Shown here piece after piece: positions 54,030 through 64,000 of a stretch of 64,000 nucleotides of DNA. Made by a program: the position numbers and the translations under genes. Each line of letters starts with the position of its first letter. Position 1 is the first letter of the stretch. The stretch comes from Aphrophora alni (taxonomy: Eukaryota > Arthropoda > Insecta > Hemiptera > Aphrophoridae), in the NCBI GenBank assembly GCA_963513935.1, contig OY740776.1, positions 10,508,724-10,572,723 on the forward strand, given 5' to 3'. The notes beneath the pieces are model-generated. The model did no database searches. It saw only the letters and a list, made by a program, of their open reading frames with translations, and was not told where the DNA came from.

Positions 54030-56235
54030 ATAGTAAAATATTCAGAATGACTCTAATTGTTGTGACTCACAGATCAGATTATACGTTATAGTTTATAATG
54101 ATTTGACTCTGAAATAATTACAAGGTTTATACACGAAGTTTGCTCACCACGCTTGCCATTCTTATGGGTGCTCGTCCGAAGTCTCAGTACTCCCAGGAAG
54201 CGCTTATTCGTAAAGTCCGTCTGGTTATCTTCAAGAATTATTCTCCCAGGATGCTCTTACTCGCCAAGTCCGTCTGGCTATCTTCAAGAATTATTCTCCC
54301 AGGATGCTCTTACTCGCCAAGTCCGTCTGGCTATCTTCAAGAATTATTCTCCCAGGATGCTCTTACTCGCCAAGTCCGTCTGCTATCTTCAAGAATTATT
54401 CTCCTAACAAGCTCTTACTCGCCAAGTCCGTCTGGCTATCTTCAAGAATTATTCTCCCAGGATGCTCTTACTCGCCAAGTCCGTCTAGCTATCTTCAAGA
54501 ATTATTCTCCCAGGAAGCTCTTACTTGCCAAGTCCGTCTGGCTATCTTCAAGAATTATTCTCCCAGGATGCTCTTACTCGCCAAGTCCGTCTGGCTATCT
54601 TCAAGAATTATTCTCCCAGGATGCTCTTACTCGCCAAGTCCGTCTGGCTATCTTCAAGAATTATTCTCCCAGGATGCTCTTACTCGCCAAGTCCGTCTGG
54701 CTATCTTCAAGAATTATTCTCCCAGGATGCTCTTACTCGCCAAGTCCGTCTGGCTATCTTCAAGAATTATTCTCCCAGGATGCTCTTACTCGCCAAGTCC
54801 GTCTGGCTATCTTCAAGAATTATTCTCCCAGGATGCTCTTACTCGCCAAGTCCGTCTGCTATCTTCAAGAATTATTCTCCCAGGAAGCTCTTACTTGCCA
54901 AGTCCGTCTGGCTATCTTCAAGAATTATTCTCCCAGGATGCTCTTACTCGCCAAGTCCGTCTGCTATCTTCAAGAATTATTCTCCCAGGATGCTCTTACT
55001 CGCCAAGTCCGTCTGGCTATCTTCAAGAATTATTCTCCCAGGATGCTCTTACTCGCCAAGTCCGTCTGGCTATCTTCAAGAATTATTCTCCCAGGATGCT
55101 CTTACTCGCCAAGTCCGTCTGGCTATCTTCAAGAATTATTCTCCCATGATGCTCTTACTCGCCAAGTCCGTCTGGCTATCTTCAAGAATTATTCTCCCAG
55201 GATGCTCTTACTCGCCAAGTCCGTCTGGCTATCTTCAAGAATTATTCTCCCAGGATGCTCTTACTCGCCAAGTCCGTCTGGCTATCTTCAAGAATTATTC
55301 TCCCAGGAAGCTCTTACTCACCAAGTCCGTCTGGCTATCTTCAAGAATTATTCTCCCAGGAAGCTCTTACTTGCCAAGTCCGTCTGGATATCTTCAAGAA
55401 TTATTCTCCCAGGAAGCTCTTACTCGCCAAGTCCGTCTGGCTACCTTCAAGAATTATTCTCCCAGGAAGCTCTTACTTGCCAAGTCCGTCTGGATATCTT
55501 CAAGAATTATTCTCCCAGGAAGCTCTTACTTGCCAAGTCCGTCTGGATATCTTCAAGAATTATTCTCCCAGGAAGCTCTTACTTGCCAAGTCCGTCTGGA
55601 TATCTTCAAGAATTATTCTCCCAGGAAGCTCTTACTTGCCAAGTCCGTCTGACTATCTTCAAGAATTATTCTCCCAGGAAGTTCTTACTCGCCAAGTCCG
55701 TCTGGCTATCTTCAAGAATTATTCTCCCAGGAAGCTCTTACTCGCCAAGTCCGTCTGGCTATCTTCAAGAATTATTCTCCCAACAAGCTCTTACACGCCA
55801 AGTCCGTCTGGCTATCTTCAAGAATTATTCTCCCAACAAGCTCTTACACGCCAAGTCCGTCTAGCTATCTTCAAGAATTTTTCTCCCAGGAAGCTCTTAC
55901 TCGCCAAGTACGTCTAGCTATCTTCATGAATTATTCTCCCAGGAAGCTCTTACTCGCCAAGTCCGTCTGGTTATCTTCAAGAATTATTCTCCCAGGATGC
56001 TCTTACTCGCCAAGTCCGTCTGCTATCTTCAAGAATTCCTGCAGCAACCACTGACCACGTTTCCTCTCACCCAAGGGTTTAGATATCATTATAACATCAA
56101 TGACGTCTCGCTTGTTTGCAAGGTAAGCAATTTCATCATTATTCCAGGTCTGTTACAATAATTAATTGTTTTCATTCTGGATTCTTAAAAAACTTAAACT
56201 CTATTTCTAACTAAAACTATCCAAAATCCTAACAA
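54030..56235 (+). mobile_element. Element M, inverted third copy with expanded array
   Basis: Left flank 54045-54165 (TTGTTGTGACTCACAGATCA, GTTTGCTCACC, CATTCTTATGG) and right flank 56040-56225 (CACCCAAGGGTTTAGATATC, CATCAATGACGTC, CATTCTGGATTCTT) match the complements of the two ends of copies 1 and 2. The internal 53-bp array has grown to about 35 units. It lies 1.2 kb outside the duplication, in opposite orientation to the other copies. Confidence 0.65.
54191..56035 (+). repeat. 53-bp minisatellite, about 35 units
   Basis: Unit: GCTATCTTCAAGAATTATTC, TCCCAGGATGCTCTTACTCG, CCAAGTCCGTCTG. Main variants are GGAAGCTCTTAC for GGATGCTCTTAC, CTTGCC for CTCGCC, and GATATC for CTATC. Some units lack one G (52 bp). 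GGATGC units cluster in the left two-thirds and GGAAGC units in the right third. The sense strand has no stop in any frame of the unit, giving spurious long frames of up to 574 codons. Confidence 0.97.
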
Positions 56236-57306
56236 TTGGTACTTGGGATGGAAATAAAATTTTACTCAAAATTACTTTTTTTTAACAAGGCCTATGGTGA
56301 GAGGCTAAGGTGAAAAGGGTTTTGTTGTTTACATCATTTAATACTACAATGTATAAAAGAAATATAGTAAGCACTACCTAAAGTGTCAGATCAGATATAC
56401 ATGTGGGGAATCCATCCACTTTAGGGCTGGTTACTGGAGGGGGGTTAAGGAGGTCAAGTTAAGGAGGCATTCAAAATTCATTGCATGGGAAATAATTAGA
56501 TAACCAGAATATATCCATTCGACACATTACCATCGCTTTAACAGTAAAGCATTTCCACACGAATTCCTTTCAATGCATTTTGATTATAATTTATCTTTTA
56601 TATTCTAGTCTGAACTAATTTATCTTTGAAATTGAAGTTGCAGACAATTAACCTAATGTACAATAACGTTTATCACAAGATAAAATTATTATGTATTTTG
56701 ACTAATTTCGTTTATCTGAATGTCCAACTCTTCTTTGACAATTTACGTATGCTTTTGTATTTGTGAATTAGAGCCACTTTAAATTGCATTCCACCGTATG
56801 TACAATACAGCTGACCTAGGTGATGCTCCATTTTGCAGTGTCTGATAAATAAATTAATTTGAGACACGTATATGAGCCTGCAAATTTTGAAGAAAACTAC
56901 AATTTTTTTTTTAAATCACCAAATCATTACGACGTTCTGATGTCTGCTTAAACTATTTCAACTTAAAATAGTGTTTTTCCTTCATTTCAACATAAATATC
57001 CTTAGATAACATTGATAATTTAAAAATTATGTTTTTTTTTTACAAATGATATGTTTATAGAAAATTCCCGTCCAGTACATCTATTTATTTTTTTGTAGTG
57101 TACTCCTTCCACCATCTCTCTTTTTCCAGGCGTTACTTCTATTCTAACAGTTTTACTAGAGGTTTGCCTGAATGGTAAACCGTAGGGGAATTATTTTGCT
57201 TCAAATCAGTTTCCCACTCCCTCGGTGATGAAAATCCTCATCACGCATCAAGGTTAGAGAACGGGTTGTACACCAGCCGCAAGAGAGAGTTCAAGGAAGT
57301 GCATGT
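56236..57306. other. AT-rich stretch, nothing recognised
   Basis: No gene; poly-T/A runs near 56905 and 57030 only. Confidence 0.5.
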
Positions 57307-57312
57307 CTTCTA

Positions 57313-57770
57313 GCAATGACTACATAAATACTATAAGACACGACATAGGATAGGGAAATAGTCTACGCTTTACGGGTGCTGTTCGTCACAAGTTTGACAC
57401 ACAGCTATCAGAAAGCGCTAGCAGCAGGTGCTTGACTGTACGCATCCCACTTGGTTGAGACTGTACAACTGTTGACCTCTCTCACACAAACCTTCTCACT
57501 TACTTCCGTCAGCATAGTCAGTGTTGTCAGTTCGTGCGCTGAAATAAGCGATTCTCGACCTTCCCTCGTATCTCTGGTCCCATATGTGGCATCAGTGCGT
57601 TTTCTCTTACCCGCCTGAAACATTGTTTGACCGTAGAGCCACCTAGCGCCAGTCACATCAACTTCAGATTCTCTAGCACAGCGACCTAGCGGGTATTGGA
57701 CAACTCAAGAATAAGCGTAGAATATTTAACATGGCCATGTCGTGTCTTATAGTATTTATGTAGTCATTGC
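57313..57770. mobile_element. Element with 34-bp perfect inverted repeats
   Basis: GCAATGACTACATAAATACT..GACACGACAT at 57313-57346 is exactly complemented at 57737-57770. The interior of about 390 bp is GC-richer. It includes an 82-codon minus frame (57408-57656), Thr/Arg-rich, that I cannot assign. A non-autonomous TIR element is the simplest reading. Confidence 0.65.
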
Positions 57771-57776
57771 TTCTAG

Positions 57777-58276
57777 TCTCCAGAATAACCGATGTTTCAG
57801 GTACCCCCAAATTGTTCACCCACTAAATAATGACTTATTGGTCCCTTTTAGGATGGGTCAGACGGCCCAGGGTTTTCGGCGGTGCGTCTCCAAATTTTGT
57901 ATAAAATTTAATATGTGATTTAATAGTAAACAGTCATTATGGCGTAATACTGTTTCCTAGACCACTAGTTTTAAATATTCATTCCCTTAATATTATCCAT
58001 AGTTAATTTATTTTATTACGTGTTAAATAACACAGTTTTAATCGCTCATAAAGCTGGCTGTCTGAGCTTTAGTATTTGAGTAGTTGAGGGTACGTGTCAG
58101 GTTAATCCCCCCCATACCTAAATTTCTTTCCAGAACTCAAACTCTCTTAAAGATCCACCCCCCGGCCGCATAAACCAATTTATTATTTTTTTAAACTCAT
58201 TTTGCTGCAATTTATATTATTATAAGGAGGTGATAAGATTGCAGACTGCTGCAAGGATTTATTTCTCCTTAGCATC
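57777..58276. other. Spacer without gene
   Basis: AT-rich with C-rich runs (58108, 58150). Nothing recognised. Confidence 0.5.
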
Positions 58277-58740
58277 CAAGGAGAGTCGGCACCTTTTATG
58301 TTCAAAAAATGCAAAAAATTTTTATTGTCCTAAAATATTCTCCTGTTTTTACTGTTTAAGAAAATATATAACACTATGTATGAAAAAGTATTATATGTAT
58401 GTTTAAAATACATATAAAACGAAGTGCGCTCAGTTTATAGTGACTTGATTGTAATGTGGAAACAATAAAATTAAAAATTGCATGTACTTGTTTCATATTA
58501 ATGTTTTTTCCATCTGGATGGATTTAGGTTGGTTACAATGTATAGGTTGGTCAAACTGTATGACAATATAATTAGTTTGCAGTCAGCTGTTTAGTAGTCA
58601 ATATTATAGTATTTACAGTTGAAAACATATATGTGAGTGTGAGGTTAGGTGTATTTTTTTTGTGTTTATAAATATAAGTAAACTCTGTATAGTGTTGTTT
58701 TTGTTTCTTTGTAGTGCAATAACTTTGTTTCTAAGTTATA

Positions 58741-58992
58741 ATGCCTAGAATCAGGAAATTTAATCCAAAAAGAGCATATAGAGGTAACCAACATTTATCT
58801 AGTTGTTCAACTCCAGTTAGGTTAGGTTAGGTTAGGTTAGGTTAGGTTAGGTTAGGTTAGGTTAGGTTAGGAGACCAAGGAAGAAAACAAGAAGAATAGA
58901 GTGAGGAGGAGATTGTTAAAGATGAAAAGGGAAGATAAGGAAAATGAAAGTTACTGTCCTGGTGGATTTTGAAGTGCTAAATGTGAGTAAAT
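58741..58992 (+). pseudogene. Transposase-like N-terminus broken by (TTAGG)n
   Basis: An ATG at 58741 opens MPRIRKFNPKRAYRGNQHL. The basic start followed by a GNQ motif is reminiscent of N-termini of uncharacterised insect transposon proteins. The frame continues to SSCSTPVR and is stopped inside the TTAGG array. Beyond the array a different frame gives MKVTVLVDFEVLNVS (from about 58944), a block that in such proteins follows the N-terminus. The family match is from memory and weak; no catalytic residues are visible. An alternative is a host exon with a splice donor at AGGTAAC (58782). Confidence 0.35.
58816..58871 (+). repeat. Interstitial (TTAGG)11 telomere-type array
   Basis: Eleven perfect TTAGG pentamers, the insect telomeric unit, flanked by non-telomeric sequence on both sides. 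Confidence 0.97.
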
Positions 58993-59398
58993 TGTTTAAA
59001 AGCGTTTTTCCGAAATTTTATTTTTTGAACTTTAGGTACGTTTATTTCTATAAGTGTGATATCTACAAGCCTGATATTTTGCACACACCTTTTATACTAT
59101 CATACCAGACTACCTTAGCAGATTTATCATGTTATGTTAATTTAAACCTTTGTAATTAATCAAAATATTAAAATTAATATTGTATTTTGAATTTGTTAAT
59201 ATTTAAACAAATTATTTTTATAAACTATTTAGTATATTTTTATAATTTTGCTACAGTAAGTTAAAACATGCTTTCTAAACAGCTGCAAAAAATTTCATGC
59301 TACTAGGCATAATAGTTACTGAGATAATGGTACCTACAGAAGCGTATGTTCTCCCATTTAATTAACATGGGAGAGGTAAAAGGTACCGACTCCCCTTG

Positions 59399-60504
59399 AA
59401 AAGTTCACATCTTATCAATTCAGCTTATCAGCTCCAGGGCGAGAATTTAATTTCACAGGGTGATTCAAAATTGAAAGGCAATATTTCACGAAGTGATTCG
59501 AAAAATAAAAAGCAAGTTTATATAAACGTAGATCCAGAAACACTTTGTTTTCCATCTGTCGCCCATAAAAAATACATCTTTGGAGTAGATAAGATATTGA
59601 GAGAATATTTAGTATACGCCTACGCAGTTTGTATTTAAACTGTTTACTAGTATACCAGAAAACCAATTACAAAATATTTACAAGAAATAAGAGATTTTCC
59701 CTTTTCACTAAAAAGAAATAAAAACATAATTTTGTTTGTAATTATAGACAACACCAAAGATTACCTTATGACAAAATATTATGGAATCATAATAATTGTT
59801 AATAATAATATTATAATGCTAAGAAAGATGTTTAAGAAAGATGCTAAAGATTAAGATGTTTCCCTTAGCAGTTTCAAAATGGCGACTGGTGTTTCAGTAC
59901 AATTTTATTATTTTTCCCCGTAAGTTAGTAAAATCACATTTTTAACAAATAAAAATGTCAAACTAAATTTGTAGAAAATTAAATTCCAAGACATTTCATA
60001 AAATTTAATTGTGTTCTACCAAAGATGTTTTTTTTTGTAAAAACTCAAAATGGCTGACAGACGGAAAACAAAGCGTTTCTGAACCTATGTTTACATAAAC
60101 TTCTTTTTTTTTTTTACTTTTTAGTTATAGAACCGGTTCCCAAAATATCGACGTGAAATTTTGAATCAATGTTCATTTTGATTACAAAGATTTAATTTGT
60201 TTTTAAGGGGGGGTGGAAAAATCCTCGACTAAAACTTAAAGCCATCACAAAACACTCAGTGATAAAGACGTAAACAAGAGTGACTGCTTGGTAATAAACT
60301 AAAGCAATAAAAATGCGGTTGAAGTCGGGATGACGGCAATAAAACGGTTTTGCAATAATTACTTCTATAATAAAAGATCTTACTCAGGCTTAGGTGTAGA
60401 TGCATCTCTTGTTATTCAGGGAACAAATAAGTCAAATATTCGTACATACATTCAGCGAGTTAAATAGTACGAAATTAACACTTGGAAGGTTACGTACTTA
60501 TATA
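59399..60504. other. AT-rich stretch, nothing recognised
   Basis: An 80-codon plus frame at 59396-59638 begins without ATG, overlaps the TIR end and a minus frame, and has no domain I recognise. Poly-T at 60105-60118 and a G-run near 60208. Confidence 0.45.
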
Positions 60505-60740
60505 GTGATTACGGGATTGCAATCCCGAGGGGACTTAGCTGGACCTACAGATTTTTTTCATGTAGTCTTGGTTTTTGTCATCTTTTCTATCAGGTTGATC
60601 AATTTTTTTCTTTTCTGATTATGACGCTGTTAGAGTATTCGAGGGATAGAGGTTGTTTATGTTTTTATCTTCCTTTTTTATAAGACGATGATGTTCCAGC
60701 GGTCTGAGTTTTAAAAAACAAGAATGGTACGAAATAAAGA
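60505..60740 (+). mobile_element. tRNA-SINE, family S (copy e)
   Basis: GATTGCAATCCCGAGG, CTTAGCTGGACCTACAGATT, CATGTAGTCTTGG, TTTCTATCAGGT and the tail CTTCCTTTTTTATAAGACGA..ATGATG follow the same order as the SINEs at 22563 and 26154. The A box is degraded. Confidence 0.6.
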
Positions 60741-61090
60741 TTCCCTTAAAGTGGAGTCTAAGTACGTTTTTTCCCCCACATTGTGGGGAAAGTTGAAATA
60801 TCTATGTAAAAGTACATTTAATTGTTTCAGTAGCATAAGTTCACTTTAAATGGGGCGAAGTTTTACAGTGTCAAAGATAACAACGATATCTCCCGGGTTG
60901 GTTTAGTACTCTAACTTAATGTGGCACGGACTCAGTCACAAGGAACTTAAGATGTTGCAATGTTAACCCAGTAACTATTAGGTATATATAGGTAGCTATT
61001 AATTGTAACTACGAAAGTTAAAATTACGATGAGGGAAACTCGATCTGCTGTCCAGATATTACACAGTTATAAACCAGTCTTTCATGAACT
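60741..61090. other. Spacer without gene
   Basis: AT-rich with TTCCCCCACA and its complement TGTGGGGAA close together at 60770-60791 (small hairpin). Nothing else recognised. Confidence 0.5.
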
Positions 61091-61200
61091 AGGTAGAGTA
61101 AAACTCGAACACAAGATCTCGCAAAAATTACGTTTACATAATCAAACGCGTTTCAACGACAAAGTCGCCATCCTCAGTGATACATGAGATAACTAAACTA
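61091..61200 (-). repeat. Penelope-like terminal motif repeat (copy 2)
   Basis: Same roughly 95-bp unit as 1605-1725. The minus strand carries CACTGAGGATGG, CGACTTTGTCG and TTGAAACGCG: a CUGANGA-type box, a 4-bp CGAC/GTCG hairpin and a GAAAC box. It follows the stop of the minus-strand frame at 61327-61677 by about 130 bp, so the two may belong to one element. Confidence 0.45.
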
Positions 61201-61326
61201 TAACTTTCATGAACTCTTTTGCCACATGAAGAATATTACGGTATGACCTTGACCGTACTCTAGTTAACATCTTTTACTAGAATCTTAAACCTGAGCCTAC
61301 CGCGTCCTCCTTCCAAATACTCTACC

Positions 61327-61677
61327 TCAATCAGTCTGCCCACCTGTTACTAAGAGTGTTCTAATTACTCCCCACCACCGAGTATTTCCTAGCAAGCCAA
61401 TCTGACTAAAATCAATTTCAGTTTCATCGTCATTGACTCTTCCGGTAGGACTGACTGTGGCTACTGTAGAAAGCATAGACGGAAAACCGAAGGTAAAGTT
61501 AAAAGAATCAAAGTTAGGAACAGCTGGACGAGTATTAAGTGAAAAAGTGTAAAGGGGAAAATGTAGGTCAAACCAATCCAATACAACTGTTTTGCGATAA
61601 AAATACGTCAATAGATCCAAGCTGGACAAGCAGGAAGCGGATGAGCCTAAATAAAGCAACACGACGGTCGTAAACAC
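61327..61677 (-). CDS. Unidentified 116-codon open frame
   Basis: The longest frame in the window not explained by a tandem repeat. It starts with ATG at 61677 and has a hydrophobic N-terminal stretch (TTVVLLYLGSSASCLSSLDL). It then has an aromatic-rich part (YFYRKTVVLDWFDLHFPLY), a Ser/Thr/Phe-rich part, an acidic NDDETEIDF, and the C-terminus WWGVIRTLLVTGGQTD. I recognise no domain. The stop is followed by a dispersed terminal repeat (61091-61200), so it may be the 3' end of a retroelement ORF. It could equally be a chance frame. Confidence 0.25.
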   Translation of the reverse strand: MFTTVVLLYLGSSASCLSSLDLLTYFYRKTVVLDWFDLHFPLYTFSLNTRPAVPNFDSFNFTFGFPSMLSTVATVSPTGRVNDDETEIDFSQIGLLGNTRWWGVIRTLLVTGGQTD

Positions 61678-61680
61678 TGA

Positions 61681-63420
61681 GGGGGATCCCTGTAGCCATT
61701 CAACAATAACTGTAATTATGTGAATGACCTTTAAACTTCTTTCAAACTAATAAATAAAGGAATATAAATGTTTATAAAAGTTGAATCTTTCTTAAGATAA
61801 CAAACAGTAAATATCTATCCAACAAAAATAGTAGTATCTTAGCATGACCATAAGCAATTATTTTATTTAAACATATAATGAATAATCCATAGGTATACAT
61901 CCAAAACTGTGAAGTGCAGCGAAAGGACTTATCATGAACAATAAATGATTTTGTATTTCATGTATTATGTTTTAGTAAGTATATGTTTTGTAAAATAATA
62001 TGTTATGTTCATACTATATTTATATGAATATATTCTTGTAGATGTCGTAAAATGATTTAAAATGTTAGTTATAAGAAATATTAAAATTTAAAGAAAATGT
62101 TTTAAGTAATAACAAAAATTAATATAAATTTTAAAATGTGTAAAAATACAATTTCTTCATTTTTCTCTGAGGGGATATTGTAACGGTCTGGAAAAACCAG
62201 ATCGTACGTGTCAGATTTTATAAAATAAAATATATATAAGAACATAATTGTAGCGTAAGGAAATTGTAAAGCTTCAGCAAGCGTTAGCAACATTGTATTC
62301 TACAACTAGACCGTAAACCTGTACTTTATAAAAACTAATTTTATGACAAAAAAAAAATAATAATAAAGATATTTATGATTAAAACTGGTTCAATTAAGGG
62401 TAAAGTAATAAAAGGTAATTAAAAACTGTCATAAAACAAAAAATTCAGGTTTAAACAACAACATGAAGAACCAAAAAATCGTAATAAATAAGATAATTAA
62501 AAGGAAATTATGGGGAGTTGTTAAGAAGAGGGAACAATACGAAAGTCATAAATAACAATAAAACAATCCCCAAATGATGAAGTTAGTAAAAAGAGGCTTT
62601 AACTGATATTCTTGAAGGGGTTTTTCATTAGGGTAATAAAAAGCGAAATCAATAAACAAAAGGAAAAGTAATAATAAATACTATCAGTAATCCAACTTCA
62701 CGTTCAAACCATCAGTTGCAATATTTAAAATTAATAAATATTTGCATTAACAATAAAATCACTCTAAGCTATCATAACACACATGGAAGCAAATGTCACT
62801 TTCAGTTTAGGTTTCTGCTCTTATAACTGAAGAAACTAAAGAATCAATTGTTATTGAATAATAAAGCGCAGTTGTTGAAAGCTATCCCTATTTTAATTAC
62901 AGTGACACAGTATTTAATGACTTGACATAACAGTGTACTCGAAACAAATTCCTCTTTAAAACATAAAACTGTCCAGAATATTTGTATTCTCTAGAGGTAT
63001 CCTACTTTGGTATCATTATTGTTTAAAGTTACAAATCTCTTGGTCATCATTCCTCTGTTAAGAAAAAGAAAAACAGACACTAAAATGTAGACTGCCCTCT
63101 AGGTCGGAAAATAACAAGAGACAGGGTAGGAAAGAGGAATGTAACACAAAACTACATGGAAAACGTTAGTCCGAGGGTCCCTAGTGATAGGCAAGTCCAC
63201 ACTCATTATAGCAACCCTGCTTTCTATGTAGTTTAGTTATTTGGCAGAATGATTTATTCAGAATAAAAATTTTTACTGGACAAAAATCCTCCAGACAGGA
63301 AAGTAGGTGGAAAGTTGAGTTTTGGGGTTACTTCAATGGGGAACAAATTGGACAGTCCGCTCACCGCTGTACCCCCTGGGGAGGTTAAAAAGTGGGGCAA
63401 ACGGGGTTTTGTAAATATCT
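61681..63420. other. AT-rich stretch, nothing recognised
   Basis: No gene or repeat identified. A small hairpin (CGGTCTGG-AAAAA-CCAGATCG) lies at about 62184-62205. 63240-63420 is GC-richer, with a 62-codon minus frame of no recognisable kind. Confidence 0.5.
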
Positions 63421-63740
63421 CAAAAACTAAGCAAAATATCAAAATAAGTTAAATATAAAAGTTGTAGCTGACTAAATTTCCCATCAAAATGGTCCTTTGT
63501 AATATTTTTGTCAGACGCACTGGGACAGAGATATGAGCGCTCAAAGTTTTGTAAGTGTTTGTACATGTAATACCAAGTATTTGGATATACTTGGTATTCA
63601 AAAAATATCTCAACTTTGAGCGCTCTTATCTATGTCCCAGTGCGTCTGACGAAAATATTACTAAAGAATATTTTGATGGGGAAATGTAGTCAGCTGCAAC
63701 TTTTATATTAAACGTTTCTTGATATCTTGCTTAGTTTTTG
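63421..63740. mobile_element. 320-bp palindromic foldback element
   Basis: Left arm CAAAAACTAAGC (63421), AAAAGTTGTAGCTGACTA, CAGACGCACTGGGAC and GAGCGCTCAAAGTT is mirrored by the right arm ending GCTTAGTTTTTG at 63740. The central hairpin is AATACCAAGTAT..ATACTTGGTATT. Arms are about 130-150 bp with few mismatches. Its right end meets RNase H coding sequence directly. Confidence 0.8.
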
Positions 63741-63742
63741 AA

Positions 63743-64000
63743 TTTGTCTGGGTGCCAGAGCATGAGGGAATAGCAGGCAACGAGGAAGCAGATCAGCAAG
63801 CTAAACTTGATGCATCTAAACCCTTTACAGGGCCATCTCCTATGTATGGATTTGGCCCTAGGGACTACCAGGAGGTTATTACCAACTGGGCCAACAAAGT
63901 AATTAACAGAACCTGGAATACATTGCCGGGTCTTAGACATTCCAAGAAGTTCCTTAGCCATAAAAAAAGAGAGAGGGAAGGAAGTGCTAAACCTAAGCAG
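63743..64000 (+). pseudogene. Non-LTR retrotransposon RNase H domain, partial
   Basis: Plus-strand frame FVWVPEHEGIAGNEEADQQA is the C-terminal signature of RNase HI domains in insect non-LTR retrotransposon polyproteins (W-V-P-x-H-x-G-x-x-G-N-E-x-A-D, with its catalytic His and final Asp). PFTGPSP, ITNWANKVINRTW and GLRHSKKF follow, the usual downstream segment of Jockey/R1/I-type proteins. The frame is open from 63677 through the window edge with no stop. Everything upstream (endonuclease, reverse transcriptase, first RNase H carboxylates) is missing because a foldback element abuts at 63740, so the product cannot be a working polyprotein. The 3' continuation lies outside the window. Confidence 0.8.

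Larger units (their letters stand above)
58277..59398 (+). mobile_element. Decayed TIR DNA transposon candidate
   Basis: CAAGGAGAGTCGGCACCTTTTA (58277-58298, split: CAAGGAGAG + TCGGCACCTTTTA) is mirrored at 59377-59398 with two or three mismatches. Between them is an open frame starting MPRIRKFNPKRAYRGNQ and, further on, VTVLVDFEVLN. Just inside the right end, TCTCCCAT..ATGGGAGA forms a perfect hairpin (59349-59373). Length (1.1 kb) implies a deleted or decayed copy. No target-site duplication recognised. Confidence 0.45.

Noticed and set aside
54140..55864. 574-codon open reading frame
   Set aside because: It is produced by a 53-bp tandem repeat with no stops in any sense phase. Its protein is the same 53-residue phrase cycling, and one-base indels do not interrupt it. 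Treated as minisatellite.
58816..58871. Chromosome end (true telomere)
   Set aside because: Only 11 pentamers, flanked by several kilobases of ordinary sequence on both sides, so interstitial.

Overview
The window looks like intergenic, repeat-dense DNA from an insect nuclear genome. It is AT-rich and has no convincing host protein-coding gene. It carries (TTAGG)n, the canonical insect telomere pentamer, as a short internal array. It also holds a mariner transposase relic, non-LTR retrotransposon remains, several tRNA-derived SINEs, foldback elements, two large minisatellite/satellite arrays and long (AG)n tracts. The overall style would fit a hemipteran, but species cannot be fixed from the sequence. 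Nearly all short open frames here are chance or repeat-driven.

Layout. 1-3.6 kb: dispersed repeats and a dead LINE 3' end (minus strand) abutting a (CA)n tract. 3.6-9.66 kb: a 64-bp satellite organised mainly as 128-bp dimers with further higher-order structure. 9.7-22 kb: AT-rich DNA with isolated SINE, LINE, foldback and dispersed repeat copies. 22.27-52.88 kb: a head-to-tail tandem segmental duplication with a unit of about 17.45 kb. Copy 1 is about 22265-39720 and copy 2 about 39717-52876. Copy 2 has a 200-N assembly gap exactly where 5.15 kb of copy 1 (27183-32331) is missing. The left breakpoint falls inside the mariner relic, so copy 2 carries only its 3' part. Both copies contain the same ordered series: SINEs, a 53-bp-minisatellite element, (AG)n, a TIR element nested in a SINE, a 127-133-bp tandem repeat, a LINE 3' UTR flanked by (AG)n, a snapback repeat, a palindromic foldback and a GC-richer LTR/promoter-like block.

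54.0-56.2 kb: an inverted third copy of the 53-bp-minisatellite element, expanded to about 35 units. 57-60 kb: a foldback with 34-bp perfect inverted repeats, and a decayed TIR transposon candidate whose open frame is invaded by (TTAGG)11. 60-64 kb: a SINE, a terminal fragment resembling Penelope-like elements, an unidentified 116-codon frame, and a 320-bp palindrome fused directly to an RNase H domain fragment of a non-LTR retrotransposon that runs off the window end.

No pathway or operon can be described. The coherent story is structural: nested mobile elements, microsatellites tied to element ends, array expansion, and a recent tandem duplication that allows sequence-by-sequence comparison of repeat evolution.
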